A stretch of DNA of 17,290 nucleotides from Dehalococcoidia bacterium (GCA_030615655.1 JAUWYU010000016.1:1-17290), one strand, 5' to 3'; counted from the first letter of the stretch, positions 1 through 7,152 are shown. The notes: generated by a model not told the origin, from the sequence alone. A program made the numbers and translations.

Positions 1-978
1 GTCAAAGCAATCGCGGCGCAGGAGGGCGTCATACGGGTGCTGCCGATAGGCCGCGTTACCAGGGGGATACGGGGAGATGAAATGGTCGACATGGGCGGGC
101 TTGAGGTAGCCGGCGTTGTTGCCTACAGCGACGATGGCGAGCCGGTCAGGAGCCCCCTGATTATGCGACAGGCCCTAGACTATAGCCGCGCCTTCGGCTT
201 GCCGATAATCGACCACTGTGAGAACAAAACACTCAGCGAGGGCGGACAGATAAACGAAGGCGTTGTTTCACTGGAGCTGGGACTTCGCGGCATACCCGTC
301 GCCGCCGAGGAAACCATCGTGCAGCGCGACCTAGCTCTGGCCCGCCAGACCGGCGGTCATGTGCACATCGCTCATGTCAGCACCGAGGGCTCGGTTGAGC
401 TTATCCGCAGGGCCAGGGAGCAGGGAATACCGGTCACCGCCGAGGTTACCCCCCACCACCTCACCCTGACCGAGGAAGCGGCGCTGGGATTCAACACCAC
501 CGCCAAGGTGAACCCGCCCCTGAGAACGAGTCGGGACACCGGGGCGCTTCTCCGGGGACTGAACGACGGCGTCATTGATATCGTCGCCACCGACCATGCC
601 CCCCACACCGCCGCCGATAAGGACTGTGAATTCACCAGGGCCGCCTTCGGCATCAGCGGACTGGAAACAGCCCTGGGCAACCTGGTGGGCCTTATTTTTA
701 ACAGCGACCTGAGCCTGAACACCCTTGTCGCCGCGCTGACCGTCGGCCCGGCGCGCGTTCTCGGCTACGAGAAGCTGGGCACTCTGGAGGTCGGTTTACC
801 TGCCGACATCACCGTCTTTGACCTTCACCGCGAATGGGTGGTCGACACGACTCTTTTCGCCTCCAGGGGCAAAAATACCCCCCTCGCCGGCGCCACCCTC
901 AAAGGCAAAGTCATGGCGACCCTTTTTAGCGGTAAGCCGGTCTACATGGATGACTCTACCGAAATAGAGGTAAGATAA
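1..978 (+). CDS. pyrC: Dihydroorotase (class I), 5'-truncated
   Basis: Dihydroorotase interconverts N-carbamoyl-aspartate and dihydroorotate, the third step of UMP synthesis, in the cytosol. The reading frame is open from base 1, so the N-terminal part, including the first metal-binding HxH, lies upstream; 325 residues are present, against about 425 in the family. Visible signatures, numbered from base 1, are IIDHCENK (D71-H72), the metal-ligand region HVHIAHVST (H122, H125), TPHH followed by a conserved AKVNPPLR segment, and ATDHAPH with the catalytic Asp at 198. The C-terminal LPADITVFD and KGKVMATLFSGK segments are typical of the amidohydrolase fold. A GTG at 37 is internal, not a start. 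The gene ends in TAA, with a second in-phase-independent TAA just after it. pyrK lies 0.8 kb downstream on the same strand, with a foreign-looking gene between. Identification is secure; only the missing 5' end limits it. Confidence 0.95.
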   Translation, partial: VKAIAAQEGVIRVLPIGRVTRGIRGDEMVDMGGLEVAGVVAYSDDGEPVRSPLIMRQALDYSRAFGLPIIDHCENKTLSEGGQINEGVVSLELGLRGIPVAAEETIVQRDLALARQTGGHVHIAHVSTEGSVELIRRAREQGIPVTAEVTPHHLTLTEEAALGFNTTAKVNPPLRTSRDTGALLRGLNDGVIDIVATDHAPHTAADKDCEFTRAAFGISGLETALGNLVGLIFNSDLSLNTLVAALTVGPARVLGYEKLGTLEVGLPADITVFDLHREWVVDTTLFASRGKNTPLAGATLKGKVMATLFSGKPVYMDDSTEIEVR

Positions 979-1010
979 TAAAGAAAAGGAGACTAGGGGG
1001 TGAGGTAGAA

Positions 1011-1811
1011 ATGAAAATACCTAACTGGGTCAAAATCACTTTGTGGCTTGTGCTTATAGCATTTTTTTCATGGCTCTTGAGCCAACGGTATAACGCCATT
1101 ATTAACGGAACTTCAAACACTACAGATATCATTATATTCTTGATTTGGATTGCTTTAATTGCTGCATTTATCTTTCAAGAGGTCGATTTCTTTGGAGTGA
1201 AGCTAAAAAGAGAAATTAATAATCTTAGGACTGATTTTAAAGAACAAATTATTAACTTGAGATCTGACATCCAGAATACAATTAATATGAGAACGGAGAT
1301 AAGTCCGCACATAAATGTTCTCACTCCATCATCCGATTCTGAATTGGCATCTATTGAAGAGCGTATACGACCGGTATTTGAACAAGTTTTAAAAGAACAA
1401 GGGATACAAAAACACAAACCTACAGAGGAACCCCAAGTGCCAGATGATACCCAATTTCTTTTCTCAGTCCGCTACGCCATAGAGAATGAGTTGAAGCGTA
1501 TCGGGAAATGGCTTTGGACTCCTCCCGAAGAAAGACTCTACCGCACAACTCTTAAGATCGCAGATATCCTTTCTATGAGAGGAACAATTAATTCGCAAGT
1601 TGTCGACATAATCCGAGAGGTCTATGCCATATGTTCGTCAGCGATCCATGGAGAGGATGTTTCAGAAGCCTCGGTCAAATTTGTTCAAGACGTGTCACCA
1701 CCATTAATAGCGTATCTAAAATCTAAAGAGGAACAACTTCCTGAATGGGCAGAACGAGCTATGCAAAATTGGAAACCAACCAAATGGCCACCGGGAGAGT
1801 CACCATCTTGA
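1011..1811 (+). CDS. Two-helix membrane protein with coiled coil and helical C-terminal domain, function unknown
   Basis: I do not recognise a named family. The 266 residues begin with two hydrophobic helices (about 8-24 and 39-55), then a charged heptad-like stretch (about 62-97, LKREINNLRTDFKEQIINLR) likely to form a coiled coil. A linker leads to a soluble, mostly helical domain (about 146-240) containing AICSSAIHGED. That His-Gly segment resembles the end of HEPN/DUF4145-type domains (usual form RNxxxH or xAAHG), but the Arg is absent, so any such domain would be catalytically degenerate. This link is inference. A GGGGGTGAGGT tract at 996-1006 precedes the ATG. The gene is visibly richer in A+T than pyrC and pyrK and interrupts them, which suggests lateral acquisition. 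Its stop overlaps the probable TTG start of pyrK, so pyrK translation may be coupled to it. Confidence 0.75.
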   Translation: MKIPNWVKITLWLVLIAFFSWLLSQRYNAIINGTSNTTDIIIFLIWIALIAAFIFQEVDFFGVKLKREINNLRTDFKEQIINLRSDIQNTINMRTEISPHINVLTPSSDSELASIEERIRPVFEQVLKEQGIQKHKPTEEPQVPDDTQFLFSVRYAIENELKRIGKWLWTPPEERLYRTTLKIADILSMRGTINSQVVDIIREVYAICSSAIHGEDVSEASVKFVQDVSPPLIAYLKSKEEQLPEWAERAMQNWKPTKWPPGESPS

Positions 1812-2620
1812 CCAAACCACCTGAAACTTTAATTATCGCCTCGGCCCCCGTTATCTCTAACACCGAGGTCATGCCGGGGACTCGCCTTCTCTGGCTGGAA
1901 GCCTCCGGAGTAGCCCCCTCGGCCAGTCCCGGGCAGTTCCTCATGGTTTACTGCGGCCGGGACACCCTCCTCCGCCGGCCCCTCAGCGTCCACCGGGTAG
2001 ACGGGGACAGACTCGCCCTGCTCTTCACCGTGGTCGGCAAAGGCACCCGCTGGCTCTCCCAACGTAAAGCCGGCGACGCTGTCGATATCTTCGGGCCTCT
2101 GGGCAGCGGCTTCACGATTAACCCGGATTCAAAAAATCTCCTGCTGGTAGCCGGCGGTATCGGTATCGCCCCCCTCCGCTTCCTCGCCGATGTCGCTTTA
2201 AAAGAAGGGAAAAAGGTAACGCTCATTGCCGGCGCCCGCTCCGCCGCCTCTCTCCTGCCGGTATCGCCCCCGCAGGCATTCTTCAACGAAGGGGGGCTGC
2301 CCTCAAATATTCATGTCGTCAACGCCACCGATGACGGCTCCGAAGGCTTCAAGGGACTCGCTACCGACCTCATACCGGCCTATGCCGATGGCGCCGACCA
2401 GCTCTTCGCCTGCGGCCCCGCGCCAATGTACCGGACGATGGCACAGATGCCGGAGCTAAAAGGTAAGCCCGTGCAAATCTCCCTGGAGATAATGATGGGC
2501 TGCGGGATGGGCGTCTGCTACGGCTGCACCATCAAGACCGGAAGCGGCTTAAAGCAGGTATGCAAAGACGGCCCCGTGTTTTCTTTAGAGGATATAGTGT
2601 GGGAGGAGTTAGAAATCTAA
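1808..2620 (+). CDS. pyrK: Dihydroorotate dehydrogenase electron-transfer subunit (FAD, 2Fe-2S)
   Basis: PyrK passes electrons from PyrD (type 1B) flavin to NAD+ through FAD and a 2Fe-2S cluster. The sequence shows the FAD-binding RRPLSVH, GPLGSGF, the nucleotide-binding LLVAGGIGIAPLRFLA, and FACGPAPMY. The C-terminal cluster ligands are C232-x4-C237-x2-C240-x11-C252, the PyrK pattern. I place the start at TTG 1808: GGGAGAG (1793-1799) lies 8 nt upstream, and the resulting 270 residues fit the family. ATG codons at 1784 and 1745 are in frame but overlap the upstream gene more and lack a better SD. The TTG overlaps the upstream TGA stop (TTGA), typical of coupled genes. No pyrD follows: the next gene, 3 nt away, points the opposite way, so the catalytic partner must lie elsewhere. 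Confidence 0.93.
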   Translation: MTKPPETLIIASAPVISNTEVMPGTRLLWLEASGVAPSASPGQFLMVYCGRDTLLRRPLSVHRVDGDRLALLFTVVGKGTRWLSQRKAGDAVDIFGPLGSGFTINPDSKNLLLVAGGIGIAPLRFLADVALKEGKKVTLIAGARSAASLLPVSPPQAFFNEGGLPSNIHVVNATDDGSEGFKGLATDLIPAYADGADQLFACGPAPMYRTMAQMPELKGKPVQISLEIMMGCGMGVCYGCTIKTGSGLKQVCKDGPVFSLEDIVWEELEI

Positions 2621-2623
2621 CAA

Positions 2624-3211
2624 TTACCCTTCCTGTGGCTCATTTTCGGGAATACCTAACTGAGAATACAAGCTCTCCAGCCATTCTTTCATATTCTTAA
2701 GCGATTCCTCACAGTATGGTAATACTTCTATATCCAGATTTCTCTGTTTGCTATCCTCTGGGTCTTTGAATAAATATGTTCTAACATCCCCTCCAGTACT
2801 CATATTCACCTCATGACCCATGTGAAGTAATTCTCGATGTGTTGTCGAATTACGATAATTATTAATTCGCCACTGCCATGTATTTTTATTCGATATTATC
2901 TCCTTCTCAATTGATATAACCACATCCAATGCTTTTGGTTCATTTCTACAGCTAAGACACTTCTTTAGTTGGTCTATACTGGTAGCATCTTTCTTTTGCA
3001 TACCTAGTTCATAATGGTCGTTTATCTCCTGCAAAAAGAAGTCTTTAGCAGAAATAAGTTCAAAGAAGAAACAGTCTAAATTAGCCCTCATTGCCTGCTG
3101 TTTATCTTGCGGTATAGCCGAAAACCCTCCTGATTCTGTTGCCAAAATCTTAAGGTTATCAAGACAATACTCTGCTCTCTCCAATTTTTTCCTGTAATCT
3201 TTTTTAAACAT
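2624..3211 (-). CDS. HEPN-like helical protein (possible RNase-type accessory protein)
   Basis: The 195-residue product is predicted mostly helical and soluble. Residues 120-125 read RNSTTH, an exact match to the RNxxxH active-site motif of HEPN ribonucleases. An acidic residue in an earlier helix (FFFELISAKDFF, E52) fits the usual second catalytic position. HEPN proteins occur as toxins, in abortive-infection systems and as CRISPR/defence effectors, but also in non-catalytic roles, so the function here is inference. No partner antitoxin (MNT nucleotidyltransferase) is seen next to it. The ATG at 3209-3211 is preceded by a GGAGGAGGAT tract about 10 nt upstream. The gene is strongly AT-rich compared with pyrK, with which it converges at a 3-nt gap without a visible terminator. 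A pair of cysteines (C85, C88) gives a CLSC that might be structural. Confidence 0.75.
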   Translation of the reverse strand: MFKKDYRKKLERAEYCLDNLKILATESGGFSAIPQDKQQAMRANLDCFFFELISAKDFFLQEINDHYELGMQKKDATSIDQLKKCLSCRNEPKALDVVISIEKEIISNKNTWQWRINNYRNSTTHRELLHMGHEVNMSTGGDVRTYLFKDPEDSKQRNLDIEVLPYCEESLKNMKEWLESLYSQLGIPENEPQEG

Positions 3212-3273
3212 TGTGAATCAATCCTCCTCCCCATATTTTCCTTTAAAGAGCCACTATTATTTATTAATCTATC

Positions 3274-3300
3274 GTGACAATTATTTCTTTTGTATGTCAC
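3274..3300. promoter_or_regulatory. Inverted repeat upstream of the HEPN-like gene, possible operator
   Basis: GTGACA (3274-3279) and its exact reverse complement TGTCAC (3295-3300) are separated by 15 bp in an AT-rich tract about 63 bp before the HEPN-like start. The arms are centred 21 bp apart, or two helical turns, the usual spacing for a dimeric repressor. Six-base arms can arise by chance in such sequence, so this is weak. Confidence 0.25.
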
Positions 3301-3434
3301 CCAGTTTTAATTATAAATCATAATGTCAATAACATAGATTCATGTTTATAGTAGTGGAGTATATCCATGACCTGAGCCGCCCGTGCATAGATACCTTTCG
3401 TCCCCACTCCCCCCCTGAGCATAACTCAGCTTGT

Positions 3435-3463
3435 TTGACATAGAAATGCTTCAGGAGTATACT
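3435..3463 (+). promoter_or_regulatory. Sigma-70 promoter of the flavodoxin gene
   Basis: TTGACA (3435-3440), a 17-bp spacer and TATACT (3458-3463) give a near-perfect vegetative promoter. Transcription should start near 3470, leaving a leader of about 33 nt. That leader carries the SD AAAGGAGG (3488-3495) before the flavodoxin ATG. Confidence 0.8.
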
Positions 3464-3502
3464 TCATAGCCGTAACACACCGCATGCAAAGGAGGCATAC
3501 CC

Positions 3503-3937
3503 ATGAAAAACTTGCTCATAATCTACCATTCCCAGACTGGCAATACCGAGGCAATGGCCAGAGCCATATCGGAAGGTGCTGGCGCGGCCGGCGCCACGGT
3601 AGCTCTAAAGAAAGCCGTCGATGCCAATGACAAAGATATACTCGATTGTGATGCCGTGGCTATCGGCACTCCCAACTACTTCAGTTATATGGCAGGGATG
3701 GTCAAGGACTTCTTTGACCGCGCCTGGCCCACGGTCCGGGAAAAGATGGCCGACAAGCCCTACGTAGCATTCGGAAGCTATGGCGGCGGGGGCACCGTGG
3801 CGATTGAAACCGTGGAGAGAATTTGCGACAACATGCACATGAAGCGGATTTGCGAGCCTGTATCTGCCCAGCGTCAGCCCACGCCAGAGAACCTGGCTGA
3901 ATGTAAAGAGCTCGGGAAAAAGCTCGCCCAGCTCTAG
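3503..3937 (+). CDS. Flavodoxin / flavodoxin-like NAD(P)H:quinone reductase family
   Basis: This is a 144-residue FMN protein that most likely carries single electrons at low potential in the cytosol. The phosphate-binding loop SQTGNTEAMA is at residues 10-19. IGTPNYFSYMAGMVKDFFDR supplies the loop on one face of the flavin, as in WrbA and FldA relatives, and AFGSYGGGGT is the second flavin loop. The length matches short-chain flavodoxins. The start is well supported by AAAGGAGG 7 nt upstream and a consensus promoter. A separate promoter directly downstream drives two desulforedoxin-like genes, so the genes form an anaerobic redox neighbourhood but need not be one operon. It could equally be annotated as a flavodoxin-domain protein of unknown partner. 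The fold and cofactor are near certain; the partner is not known. Confidence 0.92.
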   Translation: MKNLLIIYHSQTGNTEAMARAISEGAGAAGATVALKKAVDANDKDILDCDAVAIGTPNYFSYMAGMVKDFFDRAWPTVREKMADKPYVAFGSYGGGGTVAIETVERICDNMHMKRICEPVSAQRQPTPENLAECKELGKKLAQL

Positions 3938-3955
3938 CACCACTCACCATCAGCT

Positions 3956-3985
3956 TTGACAATAGCCGTGTTTATAGCGTACAAT
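3956..3985 (+). promoter_or_regulatory. Sigma-70 promoter for the desulforedoxin-like pair
   Basis: TTGACA (3956-3961), an 18-bp spacer and TACAAT (3980-3985) sit about 35 bp before the first desulforedoxin-like ATG and just after the flavodoxin stop. The close match to consensus suggests substantial constitutive expression. Confidence 0.7.
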
Positions 3986-4020
3986 AGTACTGATACAGTC
4001 TCTCAAAAAGGTGGTGCAAG

Positions 4021-4140
4021 ATGGCAAATCAGGTAGGTAAAAGATACCGCTGCACGAAGTGCGGCGCTGAGACGATTATCACCAAGGGAGGCGATGGTAC
4101 CATCACCTGCTGTGGCCAGCCCATGGAGCAGAAACAATAG
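4021..4140 (+). CDS. Desulforedoxin-like metal-binding miniprotein 1 (39 aa)
   Basis: The gene encodes 39 residues with metal ligands C11-x2-C14-x15-C30-C31 followed by GQPM. This is exactly the spacing of desulforedoxin and of the N-terminal domain of desulfoferrodoxin, which bind one Fe(SCys)4 centre and dimerise. The start MANQVGKRYRC also resembles known desulforedoxins. It probably acts as a small electron carrier, perhaps for a superoxide or peroxide reductase, but no such enzyme is visible here. The ATG follows AAAAGGTGGT (4007-4016) at 4 nt and a consensus promoter. It ends in TAG, 28 nt before a second copy. A zinc ribbon rather than an iron site cannot be excluded from sequence. Confidence 0.85.
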   Translation: MANQVGKRYRCTKCGAETIITKGGDGTITCCGQPMEQKQ

Positions 4141-4168
4141 AACAACCCACTTTGCAGGAGGTCGGAAA

Positions 4169-4312
4169 TTGGCAAGCCAACTAGGTAAGAGATATCGATG
4201 CCAGAAATGTGGCACTGAAGCGCTATGCACGAAAGCCGGTGATGGTAAACTTGTCTGCTGCGGCCAGGATATGGAAGTACAGGAAGCCAGACCGATTCCA
4301 TCCTCGGATTAA
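4169..4312 (+). CDS. Desulforedoxin-like metal-binding miniprotein 2 (47 aa, TTG start)
   Basis: This tandem paralogue of the preceding gene has the same C11-x2-C14-x15-C30-C31 ligand set and the shared GKRYRCxKCGxE and CCGQxM segments. It adds one extra cysteine (C20) and a 12-residue tail rich in Glu and Pro. I place the start at TTG 4169 because AGGAGGT (4156-4162) lies 6 nt upstream and the resulting N-terminus ASQLGKRYRC aligns residue for residue with copy 1. A longer in-frame ATG at 4094 would overlap copy 1 and is rejected. The pair is probably co-transcribed from 3956-3985. The ligand spacing makes the family assignment firm; the redox partner is unknown. Confidence 0.83.
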   Translation: MASQLGKRYRCQKCGTEALCTKAGDGKLVCCGQDMEVQEARPIPSSD

Positions 4313-4381
4313 AGTAAGGAATTTACCGCCAGACTCTCAATGCACCTGATATACGCAGCGCGACCCTATCCTCACAGAAGT

Positions 4382-4687
4382 CTAACTACTCTCGGCTTCT
4401 ACCGGCTCAGGTTCCGCCGAGGACAGAGCTACAGCCTCGTTCAACTTCTTCAGCAGCCTTGATTTACGCCGGGCGGTATTATTACTGTGGAGTATCCCCT
4501 TCTCCGACGCTTTATCCAGAGAGCTAACGGCCGCCGCTACTGCTTCCCGAGCGGCCTCAAGCTCACCGGCAAAGATTAGCTTTTCCGCCTTGGTTATATT
4601 GGTTTTCACCTGACTGCGGACCGACTTATTTCGCTGCTGCCTTCTTGAGGCAACACGCACCATTTTCTGCGCTGATTTACTACCCAA
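4382..4687 (-). CDS. rpsT: 30S ribosomal protein S20
   Basis: S20 binds the 5' and 3' minor domains of 16S rRNA and helps early 30S assembly. The 101-residue product has the very basic helical N-terminal half typical of S20 (SKSAQKMVRVASRRQQRNKS), then EAAREAVAAAVSSLDKA and GILHSNNTARRKSRLLKKL. The last dozen residues are an acidic extension beyond the usual ~88. The start is a TTG at 4685-4687 with GGAGGT 5 nt upstream; an internal ATG eight codons later would remove conserved residues. The gene lies 13 nt downstream of rel on the same strand and probably shares its transcript. Confidence 0.94.
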   Translation of the reverse strand: MGSKSAQKMVRVASRRQQRNKSVRSQVKTNITKAEKLIFAGELEAAREAVAAAVSSLDKASEKGILHSNNTARRKSRLLKKLNEAVALSSAEPEPVEAESS

Positions 4688-4700
4688 GACTTACCTCCAC

Positions 4701-6914
4701 TTACTTTTTACTTGAGCCGGTATCATCCCCCCTCGTCAGCGGAACCGGGGAACCGGCGGGGCTTTTCTTGGATATCTCATCCCCGATACGCGTCACGCTT
4801 ATCACCCCTTTTACGGTATCAATCCTTTTCAAGACCTGACTCAACTGCGCCAGACCCTTCGTTTCCAGAGTTAAAAACAGAGTAATGGTATGCCCGTCAC
4901 CGTCGGCAAGGTTCACCGAAGCAATATTCACCTTCTCCTCAGCCACGACCGTGGTAACATCACGCATCAGGCCCACCCTGTCCCAGGCTTCCACCTGGAC
5001 ATTAACCGGGTACAGCAGGTCGCTCTGCCCCCACTCCACCGGAATCAACCTCTCCTTTTCATCTTCGTGAACAACATTATGACAATCCTGCCGGTGGATG
5101 GTCACACCCCGGCTGCGGGTAATATAGCCGATAATCTTATCACCGGGGACGGGATGACAGCACTGGGCCAGATTAGTAACCAGGTCGCCGACCCCCAGCA
5201 CCTGCACCACCGACGGTACCAGCTTGGGTGGGGTGACCGCCGAGACCTGTTCTTCGGGTTTCTCCTCCCGGGCTGCCAGCTTCAAGGCAATCTGATGAGC
5301 CGTGACGCCGCCATAACCGATAGCCGCCAGGAAGTCATCCAGGCTACTATAATTAAATAGACCGGACAGCTCTTCGCGCTCAATTACTATCCCTAGATGA
5401 CGCAGCTCCTTCTCCAGAATCTGCCGGCCGCGCTCAATATTCTCCGTCCTCTCCTGTCGCTTGAACCACTGCCTTATTTTCTCCTTGGCATGAGATGTTT
5501 TGACAAAACCCAGATGAGGGCTCAGCCAGTCCCGACTCGGCCCCCTGGCCCGCTTCGTTGACATAATTTCAACTACATCAGCATTCTTAAGCTCATAACT
5601 AAACGGCACCAGCTTGCCGTTTACCTTGGCCCCGATGCAGCGATGCCCCAGGTCTGTATGAACCCGATAGGCAAAATCAAGCGGAGTCGACCCTCTGGGT
5701 AAATCCTTTATCTCACCCTTTGGCGTATAAACGAAAACCTGGTCAATGAAGATATCGGTCTTGACTGACTCCAGAAATTCCTCGGCCCCGCTGAGTTCAC
5801 GGTGCCATTCGATAAGCTGCCGCAACCAGGCCACCCTATCCTCAAAATGCATATCCTTCTTATCACCCTCTTTATAACGCCAGTGGGCGGCCACCCCGTA
5901 TTCGGCAATATGATGCATCTCACTGGTGCGGATTTGTATTTCCAGGGGAGTTGTACCGAGACACATCACCGCCGTATGCAGTGCCTGGTAACCGTTCGGC
6001 TTGGGATTGCCAATGTAGTCATCGAAAGCCTCAGGCAAGGGACGCCACAAACTGTGGATAATACCGACGGCACTATAGCAATCAGGCATGCTGCTGACAA
6101 GTACCCTCAGGGCGAGAAGGTCGTATATCTCGTCAAAGTGCTTGCCCAGGTCAGTATACCTCTCCATTTTCTGGTGGATGCTGTATATGTGTTTCGGTCT
6201 GCCCGATATCTCCTCCACCAGGCCAACCTTCTCAAATTCTCTTCTCAACACGTCAATTGCCCTGGCAATAAACCTCTCCCGCTGGGTGCGCCGACTGGCA
6301 ACCAGCTTGACAATCCGCTGATACTGCTCCGGCTGCAAATAGCAGAAGGACAGGTCTTCCAGCTGCCACTTCAGCTCCCATATCCCCAGGCGATGGGCCA
6401 GCGGCGCATATATATCCAGGGTCTCCTGGGCAATGCCAAGTTGCCGGTCCGGCGGCAGGGCGTCCAGGGTACGCATATTGTGAAGCCGGTCGGCCAGCTT
6501 GATAAACACCACCCGCAGGTCTTCAGCCATGGCCACCAGCATCTTCCTCAGGTTCTCCGCCTGCGCTTCGCTGGTCAGCGCCCCCGAGGCAGACAAGGAC
6601 ACTTTACCCAGCTTGGTGGTGCCTTCAACCAGATTGGCTACCTCGGCACCAAACCTGGCTTCAATATCGGCTATGGGCAGACCGCAGTCCTCCAGAATAT
6701 CGTGGAGCAGGGCCGCGGCCAGGGAGCTGGCATCGAGCTGAAGCTCAGCCAGTATATAAGCCGTCTGTAACGGGTGTTCCAGATAAGGCTCGCCCGATAG
6801 TCGCACCTGCCCCTTATGTTTCTCAGCGGCAAAGTGGTAAGCATCCTCCACCACAGCAATCTTCTCCGGTGGAAGATATCCCCTGGCCTTCTCCAGAAGC
6901 CTGTTGAAATCCAT
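4701..6914 (-). CDS. rel: Bifunctional-type (p)ppGpp synthetase/hydrolase
   Basis: Rel makes and degrades the alarmone (p)ppGpp in response to amino-acid starvation, sensing uncharged tRNA on the ribosome. The 737 residues show the full long-RSH order. The HD hydrolase (about 1-190) keeps H47, H71-D72, E75-D76 and KLADRLHNM. The synthetase (about 235-345) has GRPKHIYSIHQKM, FDEIYDLLALR, NPKPNGYQALHT and the catalytic Glu in LEIQIRT (E325). A TGS domain spans about 391-450, a Cys cluster has C585-C586 and C611, and a C-terminal ACT domain spans about 636-710. The motif that is usually RFKD in bifunctional enzymes reads AFDD (296-299), closer to the RelA form. The ATG at 6914 has a weak GGGGTG upstream and a clear promoter at 6985-7013. 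rpsT follows at 13 nt. Confidence 0.95.
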   Translation of the reverse strand: MDFNRLLEKARGYLPPEKIAVVEDAYHFAAEKHKGQVRLSGEPYLEHPLQTAYILAELQLDASSLAAALLHDILEDCGLPIADIEARFGAEVANLVEGTTKLGKVSLSASGALTSEAQAENLRKMLVAMAEDLRVVFIKLADRLHNMRTLDALPPDRQLGIAQETLDIYAPLAHRLGIWELKWQLEDLSFCYLQPEQYQRIVKLVASRRTQRERFIARAIDVLRREFEKVGLVEEISGRPKHIYSIHQKMERYTDLGKHFDEIYDLLALRVLVSSMPDCYSAVGIIHSLWRPLPEAFDDYIGNPKPNGYQALHTAVMCLGTTPLEIQIRTSEMHHIAEYGVAAHWRYKEGDKKDMHFEDRVAWLRQLIEWHRELSGAEEFLESVKTDIFIDQVFVYTPKGEIKDLPRGSTPLDFAYRVHTDLGHRCIGAKVNGKLVPFSYELKNADVVEIMSTKRARGPSRDWLSPHLGFVKTSHAKEKIRQWFKRQERTENIERGRQILEKELRHLGIVIEREELSGLFNYSSLDDFLAAIGYGGVTAHQIALKLAAREEKPEEQVSAVTPPKLVPSVVQVLGVGDLVTNLAQCCHPVPGDKIIGYITRSRGVTIHRQDCHNVVHEDEKERLIPVEWGQSDLLYPVNVQVEAWDRVGLMRDVTTVVAEEKVNIASVNLADGDGHTITLFLTLETKGLAQLSQVLKRIDTVKGVISVTRIGDEISKKSPAGSPVPLTRGDDTGSSKK

Positions 6915-6984
6915 TGCACCCCGCCCAAAACCCGGTATTTTGAAGCTCTTTACCCTTTAATACCACAGGTAGGTTTGTATTTTC

Positions 6985-7013
6985 AGTATAGCTTAAAAGG
7001 GCACTCCTGTAAA
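6985..7013 (-). promoter_or_regulatory. Sigma-70 promoter of rel-rpsT
   Basis: On the minus strand, TTTACA (7013-7008), a 17-bp spacer and TATACT (6990-6985) form a strong promoter. Initiation near 6979 leaves a leader of about 64 nt before the rel ATG. Confidence 0.72.
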
Positions 7014-7030
7014 ATACGCTTTAATGATTT

Positions 7031-7080
7031 GAGAGGGGCTGGCGCCCCTCTCCGCAGCCTACTCCTCACTTGGGGAGAGG
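7031..7080. repeat. Perfect 9-bp hairpin with an alternative competing stem
   Basis: GAGAGGGGC (7031-7039) and GCCCCTCTC (7044-7052) form a perfect hairpin with a TGGC loop. The 3' arm overlaps CCTCTCC (7047-7053), which can instead pair with GGAGAGG (7074-7080). The element lies between the cupin stop and the rel promoter. No T-run follows on either strand, so it is not a classical intrinsic terminator. A repetitive palindromic element or a 3'-end stabilising structure for the cupin mRNA is possible. Confidence 0.5.
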
Positions 7081-7152
7081 TGCAGGGGTAACACTGCGGG
7101 ATAAGCCGCTGATGCCGCGAGGGCGGGCGGGAAAAGATATGTCGGACAGCGC

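Noticed and set aside
4094..4168. ATG at 4094 as start of the second desulforedoxin-like gene
   Set aside because: It would add 25 residues overlapping the first copy; TTG 4169 has AGGAGGT at 6 nt and aligns with the paralogue.
4313..4381. Bidirectional terminator between the second desulforedoxin-like gene and rpsT
   Set aside because: Expected for converging genes, but no stable stem with a T-run is visible in the 69 bp.
5802..6770. 322-codon open frame on the plus strand across rel
   Set aside because: It lies antisense to a complete Rel with every expected domain, and its translation shows no recognisable motif or SD.
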